Shown: piece by piece, positions 1-12,000 of the stretch
Numbering within the stretch: position 1 is the stretch's first letter
How the letters are laid out: each line of letters begins with the position of its first letter
Notes under the pieces: model-generated
Databases searched by the model: none
Seen by the model: the letters and a program-made list of their open reading frames with translations, nothing else
Told to the model about the DNA's origin: nothing
NCBI GenBank assembly: GCA_016801885.1
Contig: CM028895.1
Coordinates: forward strand, 8,394,001-8,458,000
Direction: 5' to 3'
Length of the DNA: 64,000 nt
Source of the DNA: Toxotes chatareus
Lineage: Eukaryota; Chordata; Actinopteri; Toxotidae
Program-made: the position numbers and the translations under genes

Positions 1-24
1 GAAGTCCTCTCTGGACAGAAACTG
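1..24 (+). CDS. syne1: syne1 exon 1 of window (partial), CH1
   Basis: Eight codons, EVLSGQKL, then donor gtgagt at 25. They match the middle of the first CH domain of human SYNE1, just before PCEQG. The exon is cut by the window edge. Ends in phase 0. Confidence 0.85.
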
Positions 25-3000
25 GTGAGTCTCGTGGTCATTTCTGCAGCGCGTGATTTGGCACAGACTTCAAACACTTCATACCCTCTGATCTTGCCAG
101 ATTAAATTTTCACTTGATCACGCTGATTATTTTTAGCACTGTTCGGAATGGTCAAATAACAGAAATTGCTCTTGTCAGTGCTGCCATTATAAACATTTTT
201 GACAAATCTTGAAAGAGCTACAGACCCAATTCAGGGCATGTGAAACAAGCCGCAATTACATGGAAATGCTTATTGATTGGCTTTTATTAGGATGTTTGAA
301 TTGAATAGGAAAGCCCAGATTAACAAGAGTTCACAAATACACACACAACACAGACAAAAACACACACAGCTTGAGGATTTTACTTGGCCAATATTGCCTA
401 AGGTCTAAGCTGCCTGTGTCCTATTGATCTGGCTGTTTATAGTCAAACACAGGTCTGATTGGACTGCTGTCTTTCCCATCTTTTTCTGAATCTACACATT
501 ATCTACATCTTAATCTGTTTCATTGTTTGATTCCTTTTTGTTTTTCTGTATTTGTATTTGCTGAGTGTTTTTACTGTACTTCATGTATATATGTGCCATA
601 TTTAATACTTACAATACAAGTAACAGCTTCTAAAATAATCTTCTTTTCAATACCATTGTTTTATTTTATCCACACCATCTATTTCTTCCCATCTCTGTTT
701 CTTTCTTTCCATCTCCATTGTTCTGTGTTTCCCTTCCAGCCATGTGAGCAGGGCAAGAAGCTAAAGAGGATCCACTGGGTCGCCAACATCGGTACAGCTC
801 TCAACTTCCTTGAGGGTAGGAAGGTAAGAGTTCAGTGCTTTCTTTTTATGTTTTTTTCTTTCTCTCTGAGTTTTACCCCTTCTGCTGCTCTCCCTGCTCA
901 GCTGCTGCCTTGTGGGTGCAAACATTGAATGCTGACCTTGTGTAACCTGTTTCCCCTTCCCCCCCGCCTCTCACTCGCTCCAACCTTTCAACGTCCCTCT
1001 TTTATTCTCATGCCAGTACACTCTGTTTTCAGAGATGATTTAGTTGAGTGAATAAATTAAATAAAATCAGAAAATCTTTGTCTTTATCTATTTCTTTATT
1101 TGGCTGCCTATAAATGATGACAATGACTATAACTTAACCAACTGTATCACCCCCCATATTTGCTGGCCATTGTATCCCACCACACCTCTCGCACATTCTT
1201 GTTTTCTTTGTCCCATCTGCTGCAACAAGGTTCAGGTTCAACTTCAGTGGCAAAATTACATCCAAAACTGCTCAGTGAGTTTTTAGATTTAATCATCTGC
1301 CCCTCTGTGAGATTAGTAAAACATTCTCAAAGCTTCACCCGGCTCGTCCTTGGATATACAAAAATAAAGCCATAAGTACGAGCTGGTGTCTGCAGGGACA
1401 TTGATTTGTCTTCCTCAAGTGTGACAGGGTTAAAACCATAAATCCTGCACCAGTAATCTGCAATCTGGAGATGAGACGTCACCGGGCACTCTGCTGTATA
1501 TGTCTATGTGTGTGTGACTGTGTAAATCTAAGTGTGTAAAAATTAAATGTAAATATGCTCTGTGGGTAAATCTGATGTCTGTCTAAACCATATTTACATT
1601 TTGCTTCAGGGGCCCAATCGCTTTATGCGGAACATATTTTCTTTTGTGTCTGTTCCATTGAAAACATTAAGAGTGTGGTGGCACAATGATGTTTGCAAAA
1701 ATGATAAACTGGTGAAACATTCACTATACCTGGGTATAGTGAATGTTTGGCATTTTTGCTTGATAAATCATTCGAACTATTGATCAATCATCACAGTTGT
1801 TTTGCGTTTTTCAGTGAGTTGACTGATATCTGTTAATACCTACTTAAACACATTGTCGATACCAACACAACTATGACTGTAAGATTACCTGTATTCTTTT
1901 TGCATGCTGTTGTACCTGTGTGTATGTGTTTGTGTTGTCATAACACTAACACACTCCTGTTAACCGTTCCAGCCTCACAGTCCTGTGTTGAGTTGCCACG
2001 ATAACATGCTGTATTTTCTAAATTGTAACCTTGCATTGCATGTGTTCTTATCAGCTGCTATCCCATGCTTCCCCACGCTGCCCTCGCCTGCCCCCGCCTG
2101 CCCCCCCTGCCCCCAATCTCTTCCTCCATGCTTGTTCACCGGTACGGAGTGGCATGTATTACCATATGATGACCTGTTGTGCTGCAGCGCCTCAGTAATA
2201 TAACCCTCTGTTTGATAATATAGAACACTTCATCATATCACAAGACACAGCCCTCTCCCTTTCCCTTCTCTTGCTTATCCCTCCCTCTCTCTCTCTGTAT
2301 CAGTTTCTCTGTCTGTCCATCTCTGTTGGATATAATCCCTGTTGCCTGTGTAGTGGTGATAGATCTCTCCTCTCAGCCAACCACTCAAGATATCTCACCT
2401 CAGAGATGCTACGCTATCTGCCATCTCACAGTCAATGAGGCGTACCCCTTCAATCAAATGCATCTAGAATATTTCTAAACTCTCTCTCCCTTCCTCTGCC
2501 CCCCCCCCCTTTTTCTCCTTTTCTTATCTGCCCTGCAGTCAGCCTACAGAGGATCTCCGGTCAGTATTCACAATGTTACTTCACTTGTTTGTACAGTACA
2601 TAGGATAGATAGGGTCAGGATTATACCCATATATTGTTCATTTTGTGTAAACATATGTATGAGATAACCGGACTTGGGGAAATTGTGTGTATTTAATCCA
2701 TATGGATGAGATTATAGCGAAGAGCAAACGGATATACTGGAATTGATTGCAGTATGGGATTATTTTGTCCTGTAATGAAATATTTGACGCATTGTATGTT
2801 GTGTTTTGACATAGATCAAGCTAGTCAACATCAACTCCACAGATATTGTTGATGGACGACCATCAATCGTACTGGGATTGGTGTGGACCATCATACTCTA
2901 TTTTCAGGTAACATTGCTTTCAGTTAATTTACATGACATTTACACTAATTTACACAAACGAGAAAAGCATTGGTGCTTACTAAGTTTCATGGTATGAACA

Positions 3001-6000
3001 TCTTAGTCGATGATATGTACAAATTGCCACTAAACGCTCACAACTAGGATTTCAAATTAATAATTTACCTTAATTCGTTAGTGTTTTAAACTGGGAATAT
3101 TTATTAAGAAAGCGAGAGGCTTGAAATACATCTTATTCTAGCTGGCAAAAAGCTAAGCAATATGAACTAAAGACAAGTTCAAGACGGAGAAATTAATCTT
3201 CCAAAGCATCCACTCTGAAAACAGAGCAGTTGCTACCTCAGGCATTTCAGACATGCACAAATCAACAAGAACTTAATTACAATACAACAGTTTCTTAGCA
3301 ACATCAGTACATGTAAATGCCTGCTATTCGAGCAAACACAAGGATATTAAATAAAGGAAATGTACAACACTGCAAAATGTGCTTACTCACTTACTGACAT
3401 ATTGATGTATTTGATTTCACATTAATGTTTATAGATTTTCTCTGTTGTGAGCAGCCTTGGCTTGGCAGTAGAGAGGAGTAGCTGAGAAGCAGATTTTACA
3501 TGCATAGAGATAAATCTTCAACAACTGCCCATCTGGCTAGGCTGACATCTGATAATTCATTTTGTGATTGTTTTCCCTAGAGATGCACATGTTTTTGATT
3601 ATTTTTCTGCACATGGCTGATATTATAAAGGCTCTCTGTTGATAAATATTTGATCATTTGTCGACTCAATTGAATGAATTCTATATAATCTTGTTTTTGC
3701 TGAAACCTAGTGGCTTAACTTTTCACCTTGCTACAGTGATGTATTAGTCCAGGGTGTGTCGCCACACTGTGACTTCTCTGTTTGGTGCAACAGATTGAAA
3801 CTTTCGGTCAGAGAGGGCAGACAAACACCGCTTTTCGTCCTCACACAAGACTTTCATCTGCTAAATGCATCAGTGTGGAGCTGGGGAAATAGGTCTTCCA
3901 GGCAGGCTCATAGAGTCTACATATAAAGCAGATAGAAAGCCAGTTGATTACAAAGATTTATTTTTTAGGTGCTATGTATCACAGATGGGCATCAGATGCA
4001 AAAACCAAACACAAAAGACAAATATTAAGTAGTAGCGAAAATATCTATTTTGACAGCACAATGTCCTCCTTATTCAGCATCCTATTGTTATCACTAAACA
4101 AAAGTAAAAAGTAATTCCGGAGTAAATATGCTGGTAAATAAGTAGGTGGCTTCACTCATCCTGGTCTCCTGTTCCTTACAGATTGAGGAGCTAACCAGTA
4201 GCCTACCAGCACTCCACGGCATGTCCAGCAGCACCTCCTCACTGGACAGCTCCACCAGCAGCACTGACACCACCAGCCCACCTGTCAAAAGGAAACCCCT
4301 CCCACCTCAGGGGGGAGCCAGAAAGGCATTACTGAGATGGGTTCAGCAGACAGCTACCAAGTATGTGGTCTACCTTAACAGTCGAGTGTCTCTTCAAAAA
4401 CAAATATGCTAAATGCACTGCTTGCTAATATATTACCAGTGTTAGTGCAATGTAAGACTCAAAGCTTTGGTACTGAAGGTCATGTTCTTGTCTGTAGTGA
4501 CCGTGTGCTCCTCTGTCTCCTCCTTTAGACGCTTGGGGCTTGAAGTGAAGGACTTTGGCCCCAGCTGGCGCACAGGTTTAGCATTCTTTGCAGTCATCCA
4601 TTCCCTCCAGCCCAATCTAGTTGACATGGAGCGTGTATGGAGGAGGCCCAACCGTGAAAACCTGCAGGAAGCCTTTTTCTTGGCTGAGACTGAGTTAGGC
4701 ATTCCACAGCTTCTTGACCCAGAAGGTAAACAACATTTTGTAGATCATTTCCTAGAAATGTCTTCATTAAGTTGATGAAAACTGAATTGAACAGGTCTTG
4801 GGTCAGGTAACAGCCAACCACATGGAATCAAATTAATTCCACACTCCTTTGCCTCTGTATTGCTGTTTCTTTTTTTCACTACCATATGATCGTTAAAAGA
4901 AAACAACATGACCTTTGTGTTACTGAAATATATATACACATATCATTTGAATCAGTAGCTTCTCATCATATAGCGCTAGGGGTTTTTGAAATACAGAAAA
5001 ACAATAGTGGGTATCTATCAGAGCATCAGATGTGCACCTCAGTGTCAGTGCCAAACACCATCTGTGCCCCTTCACGCCTGCCCTTCAGAATGAACTCTGA
5101 CAAATCAAGCTTGACATCAGTGTAATTAAGGTCCATTAGGCTATGAGATTCAGCCTCCAAACCAAACTTGGACACTGATCTGAAGTGCTGAAGGTTGTTT
5201 TCATTTAAGGTGCCAGTCGCCGGTTCCCCTCAGTAGCTATGTAAATCAAACGTGTTCATGTCAATGCCCGCTGTTTTTCATCATGAGAGAAACTGTTGAA
5301 GAATTATCAGCCTGCCTCGAGTTGATTGGACTTCTGATTACATTAATATGGTTCCCTCTTCAGATGTGGACGTAGACAAGCCGGATGAGAAATCCATTAT
5401 GACATATGTAGCCCAGTTCCTGAAGCATCATCCTGACCGAAGACAGAGCGACTCAGACGGACAGTCAGAAGAAGAGGTAACCAGCTGTCAGACGTGTCTC
5501 AGTCTGGATACGCCATTCATTGTCTTCTCCATTTCTGCATCCTACATGTTTTGTCTTTCTCTTCACATGTCAGTTAGTGTGTCAGATGCCATCCATGACA
5601 TATATATATAGATGGCATTTTGTGTCTTTGTTTAGTTGGTGTTGAAGTGTGCACAGCTGGGTATTTCTAATTATTGTCTGTTACTTGTTTCATCCCATGT
5701 TTGTGCAAGGTGGGCAGGCTTCCTTCATGGTCCAATACAGTAAAAGTCAGGGTGATTACAGTTGAAGTTAATTTCCTTGACTGAAATTTCAAAAATGTTC
5801 TGATGCTGTAGCTTCCACCTATCGGCTTTTCAAACTTGTCATGTGACTCAGGTCTGGCAGTGTGTTGCTTGTTTTATGTCTTTCCTTGTTGCACATCTCT
5901 AGTATGTCTCCTTGTCTTTCTCTTTCTGGTGTTTCTGTGTGGTGACTGCTTTCCTGTGGTTGTTTTGCTGGCGTCTGTCCTACAGCGTGGTCTTGCTCCG

Positions 6001-9000
6001 CGCGATATAGAGGAAATGTTAGAGGTAGGTTATATAGCAACTTAAGGTCCCAGGGGCAGGTTTTCCATCATTTTTCGCAGCCCAATGCAATTAGCACCCA
6101 TGCACATTCATGGTTTCCATATAAATTTGATTAATGCTTATTTTTGTGACTCTTCTATCAAATTACAGTATGGCTGTCTACTGTACAGTGTATGGGTGAG
6201 ATTAAACATTGTTTTTCCATGTCAAAATAGAACCTAATACTGGCTCTTTATCTTACCTGATGTGATATTCCTGCCGCAGGGTTCCTGAGCCATGATAACA
6301 AAAGGAAGTCCAGCATAATATGATGTGATATTACCATTTATTAATGTTACCACCTAGCGCTATGGCTCCTGGTTCCATTAGCATGACAATGAAAGCCTCT
6401 GGCATTGGCAGTGTGCATTGATACAGCGTATTTGATGGAAAGCTTGTGAATAGAGGTTGCCTGTTTTTAAGGTTAACAGTGTCAGGAGCTGTGATGTGCT
6501 GTAAAGCCGCACTTGCTTTCTGTTTCACACTGTGTTTTGTTGTCTTACAGCGTTGATTAGGCTTTTTGTGGTTGTTGTGTTTCACACCTGCTTTGTTCTT
6601 TGTAGACAGTCCGTGCGAACGCGCTAATGTTTTTCCTGAATATTGTCTTTCACTGAATAAAAGGTCAATTGGCCATTGTGTTTTCACATAAAAACAAAGT
6701 GTTATTTTATAGAATAAACAACAACTGAAGCAGTTGTTATAAAAAAATATTTGCTGTAGTTGTGGTGAGTACAACATGTCAGACAATAAAGTGCTTCCCT
6801 GTAGAATTAACTTACATCTTAAGCTTTCGTAGAGAATAAAGCTTGGGGTTCCTACAGGAGCCAATGTGAAGTGAAAAATCTGAATAGACAGAGACTGAAC
6901 TGCGCTCCAGCTGAATAGACTATCACACACGCTTTTGAGTGGCATAGTATTATTGTCATGGTTACTTAAAATCCAATGAAATGTTAGCAGGGGGTCTTAG
7001 ACAAAGTACTCTGTTTAAGCTGAGTGTTTTTGGCAGCTGTGGGGTTTTGACATTTTGTCCTACAGGGAGACACAGAGGATTAGGAGAACGCATGTTTAAC
7101 AGTACATGCTTTGCCCCCTCTTTCACCCTCTTGCTCCCTCCATCCTTTCATCACCCCAAAATCTCTCTGGGTAATTTCTTTTCCTTCCATCTTCTTTTTC
7201 ACCCTTTTCTCTTGCTCTCTCTCCTCCTCACACTCATTGTATTTGTTTTTCATTCCCCCTTTGCACTTCCCAATGTCCATGTCCATCATTGTGTGCATCG
7301 TTCACCCCTCCACCGTCCCCACCTCCTAGAGAGAGCAGCGAAAGAGCCTGAGGGAGCTCAAAATGTGGCTCGACCAGCTGGAGAGAGACGCAATACAGGC
7401 TCAGGAGGCTGAGGGCAATCTCGCTCAGCAGTACCAGGTTAGTGTCTGTGTGTGTGTGTGTGCGCACGCGTGTACTGTTTAAACTGGGCACATAGGCACA
7501 GACGCTCTTATTATTAGCTTAATCAGTGGCACTACACTGTGGGGATCAGACAGCAGCCGTCATATTTTCAGTCAATCTGGCTTATTTCACCAAGCCCCGG
7601 GATACACTCCATATTCAGCAGCATGTGGGATATTCCCATTTTCTTTGCACATTATTCAGGAGATTCTAAGAATCTGAAGCCCAGAAAGACGGACGGCGTT
7701 CAGAGGCAATTAGCCACAAGTGTTAAGAGTGTCTGATTAGATACCAATGGGAAGATGGTGTGATGCCTGAGAGAGGACTTGTTCTGATGTCTCTGTAAAT
7801 TGAATATTTTTGGACACACGTGTGTGTGTGAATCATGAACAGATTTCACGTCATGTTTCTTTTCAGCTGTTCAAGACTCTACGAGTCCAGTTGGAGGTGA
7901 GGAGGAAGCAGGTGGAGGGAGCTTTGCAGTCCACTCAGAGAGATGGGATACTGACTGTGGATCAGGCCCTAGTCAAACAAGCTTGGGAAAGGGTCTCCAA
8001 TAAGGTGAGGGAAGCAGGATGTACCATCAGCCACCTCTATAGAATCACAGAGAGTCCACAATTTGTAAATTATGCTTGGACTTGGATATTAGTGGATTCT
8101 TTCCTCATTACCTTCTTTTTTTCGTTTATTTCCATGCTTATCTCAATATCTTAATTCAACTAAGAAACAAATTGATGGAGAAAAAAAGCAATCCATCAAA
8201 CGTACATTACAGTCTGTTTATTTTCTGCATGTGATTAACAATTCACATTGTAACTGTTTTATCTGTAATTACAGTGCTTCACTTTGGAGCTTTAATTGGG
8301 GGTGCCAAAGGCATTTTTTTCTGTGCCATGAATTGAGCTGGGCTATCACAGTCTGCTTATAGTGCTTCTCTGTTTGTCTTTTCAATGGTTTTCTACCTGT
8401 CAGCTCCTGGACTGGCATCTGCAGCTGGACAGGTCTCTGCCGGCTCCCCTCAACATGGTGGGGGCATGGCTGCACGAGGCTGAAGGAGCCCTTCGACAAG
8501 AAATCATCATCCAGCAGGCACATGATGTGACAGCTAACACTGTCCACAGAGCTCTGGAGCAGCACAAGGTTAGCATGGAGCGATGCACAGAGGATGCAAA
8601 TTGCAGGAAGAACCGTATGGATAGCAAGGACAAACCATGCAGAATATGCAAATCTCAAAGTGCATAAAGGTGTTTGATAGAGAGGCAGTTGATTTTCTGT
8701 GTTCATGTACTGTATGTTTTAACCCTGTGCAGGATGTGTTGAAGAGCCTTGAAAGTCACCAGCAGGTCTTTCAGAGGATTCATAAGGACAGGAGTGTTGA
8801 TGGAGTCCTTGTCCCCCCAGACCAACTCCAAGACATGGCTGAGAGGTGGGAAAAACACACACCTGTCAATCTATCTTGGAAGTCTGAGAAATAGCCCAGA
8901 ATATAACTTATATATTTATTTATTTAAAACAGTGGTAATAATTGATATCAGGGACCCCATTATTGGAAAAATACTAACCACCAAACTTGGCATGATTTCA

Positions 9001-12000
9001 CACTGGTTTTTCAAAGGAAAAGCACAATGTGAGGTTCAAGCTGTGAGTCTGATATCTTTTGTTAACTTTGTCTTTTTTAGGATGAACTTCATCTCTACAT
9101 CTTCTAGCATCCACATGGCTAAGATGGAATTCTGGGAGAACAAACACCACATGCAGGCCTTCCTCACTTTAGCTGAGACCAAGCTCAAATCCTGGATCAT
9201 CAAATATGGCCGACAAGAGTCCGTGGAACTGATGCTCCACAACTATGTTGTAAGCTCAGGCTTTGATTCACTCTGTAGTTAATGTTCTCTTCAGAGTTGC
9301 GATGCAGACTTTGAAAGTTAAGAAATGTGTAGAAAGTTTAATTTTAAGATATTGTTAGATAAAAGGCACAAGGTTCTCAGATTCTTACTACTTAGCATAT
9401 GACTAAAGTTTTATTGCTGTATTTCCATTATAATGTTATTATAACTATCATCATTGTCACACCATTTCCTTACTCATCTCTGCTTTTATCAGTCATTTGT
9501 GGAGAAGCAACATTTCTTCGAAAATTACGAGGCATTGTTCCAGTCCCTCAAACAGTCTGCTGAGGCCTATGTCAGTGCTGACAGCTCAGGTGAGTGGATA
9601 TTTTGCTTAGACAACAAAATTTCTCAATTTAGATTCATTACACTGTTAAATAATTGCACTTAAGAGGCACTGGTATGGGTAGAATTCTGTATATCATGAT
9701 ATCGCTATGGTGTTATAGAGTAGATTTTCTCAATAACTCAAGTGAAAAACTGTTTACAGATAAAGTAGTCAGACGGTAATATATTTACTGTCCAAGCCAG
9801 CAAATTAAATACCTGACAAATAAATGCTCTTCATCGCACTGATCAAAATCACATAAAATTCCAGTACTGCAATACAGCAGTCCTGCTCATTGTTTAGGAA
9901 CATTGCCCACCCTGGCCTGATACATCCAGAAATGTTAAATAGATAGATTTCAGTATGAAACTCAGTATAAACAGAATGGCAAAATCACTCATGGTTCACA
10001 ATCGTATATCATCTCATGTTGCCCAACACTAATTGCATTCATGTCCTTTGAAACTGATTTGAGATTGATTAGATTCCTCCAAAGTGTGCTCTCTGACAGT
10101 AAGAATCCCACCATTATATGCTATATCTCAACTTTATTTTCCACTGTCTACAGCTCAGTAACCAATGAGGCCTTCTCTTCCAGCTGCTCAGTCTGCCCCA
10201 GTCTGGGTTTACAGCTTGGTAGAAGGGGGGGGAGTCTGCAGGCTACAGCTAAATGAGGTTCCTCCACTCTCAGCTCTCAGTGGGGAATACGACCCCATTT
10301 GCTAGTTAGGGGCTGCTCCACTTCTGCACGTCTCTGGGCACAAACTGAGCTAGGTTGTTGGTTTCAGGGTTGTGCTGCTTTAGGGTATGCAGAGCAGAGA
10401 AGTGAGGTGTGGAAAGAAATCAGGACATCTCCGGCTTGATTGGTTGATCCCACAAATGAAATGCCCCCCACTACCACAACCGTGTGAGCCCTGCTGGTAG
10501 TTTGCACCATGGGTTCTGATTGGCTGGATGAGAGATCATTTAGATGTATTTGAAGGCTTAGTTTAGCCTAATAGTAAACTGAGGGAGGACAGGAGGTAAA
10601 GGGGATTGCTATGTAATTTATCTGCCATTTTAAGGCATTGGACTAGTTGATTAATGTCTTTTTGAAAGTGGATGTTTGTGTTTGGTGGATTCATTTATCA
10701 GCCCCACACTGGCTGATAGTAGTTTGTGGTACAGGACTTCTGAGACTGGAGAGTTCACTCCAAGGAAATGAAACACACAAGCAAAGATAATACATCTCCT
10801 GGAAATGAGTTTTTGGGGTCAGAGATTTGTCTGCAAAAGCATGTAGCTCCATCAGCCTCAATGTGTTCTTCGTCTGGTGTGTCTGTGAATACTGTATGTG
10901 CACCATCTGCCCTGTGCCTTAAAGTGAGGCTGTGTAACTTTTGCCAAACAGCAGTCACAAGTGACATTTATACAATAGTACATGTAAAATGCTGTAAGAG
11001 TAACGCAAGCAGAGAACAGTTCACAAGCCAACAAACAGACTCAATTACAAAGGTTACTCAGCAATATCTATCTTAGGCTTTGAGCTTTTCATTTGTAAGA
11101 GAATGTGTGAATGTGTTATTATTTCAAAAGTCTCACTTCAACGCCTGAGAAAATCCATAGTAGCTCTAACAGTTTTTGAAAAATTGTTGTTCCTGTCATT
11201 GTTGTTAAAGTTGATGTACCTCTCCTCTAGTGGATGAGGGCGAGATGGGGGTGCGCAGGTTCATGCGGGAGGTGGTGACCCAGTGGAGGAGTCTTTCCAT
11301 GGAAGTGCGCAGTGTGAGGAGCATGCTGGAGGAGGTGCTGTCCAACTGGGAGAGGTACAGCTCCACTGTGGCCTCCTTACAGGCCTGGCTGGAGGATGCA
11401 GAGGAAGCCCTGAGCCAGCCAGAAAACACTAAACGGGTATGAAAGTTACTTTTAATATTGTAGAAAACCCCTTCACATACTCAAAGTTTTTTTTCTGTGC
11501 ACAGATTAGGGCTCCCCTCAAACATGTTTTTATTTGATGGGCTCAAATGCCTCAGAGTAGTAGCAATCAAACGTATGTCAGCCCCATTTTAAGTGTTTAG
11601 TTTTCTATTAGCAGTCTCCACTCATGTATCAAATGATCTCCTTGACTTACAACAAGCCACCAAGGATATTCCAGTTGTCGCATTGCCATGGTTACCTTAG
11701 ATTCACATCCCCACTAAGGATTAGACAGCTAATTACCCCAGTTTTTTTATTGTCCTTCCTTTGAATCAGTTTCTTTGTTTCTTTTTTGATTAGCTGTCTT
11801 TGTTTCATTCTTTGACACTCTGTCTTTGTATTATTCTTTGTTTCTTTTATAATTTCTTTGTGTCTATGTTTCTTTCTGTCTTTTTAATGAGTCTGTCTGT
11901 GTTTCCAGGAGTTTTTTAGGAATCTCAGCCACTGGATGGATCAGCATGCAGCCATGAACGACGCCGGGAATTTTCTCATTGAAACTTGTGATGAGACCGT

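Larger units (their letters stand above)
824..2538 (+). other. intron 2 upstream of microexon
   Basis: About 1.7 kb. It contains a long hairpin at 1695-1759 and a C-run cluster at 2071-2114 (both listed separately), and it ends in a long pyrimidine tract with a run of C followed by T/C from about 2498. No coding potential was accepted here. Confidence 0.75.

Noticed and set aside
6331..6945. 204-codon open frame on the minus strand in intron 7
   Set aside because: No recognisable domain, start context or composition of a real protein. It is AT-rich intron sequence, and I see no splice partners or homology.
7066..7110. Possible extra exon after tcctacag in intron 7
   Set aside because: A good acceptor but no donor at a suitable distance, and the peptide does not match nesprin-1.
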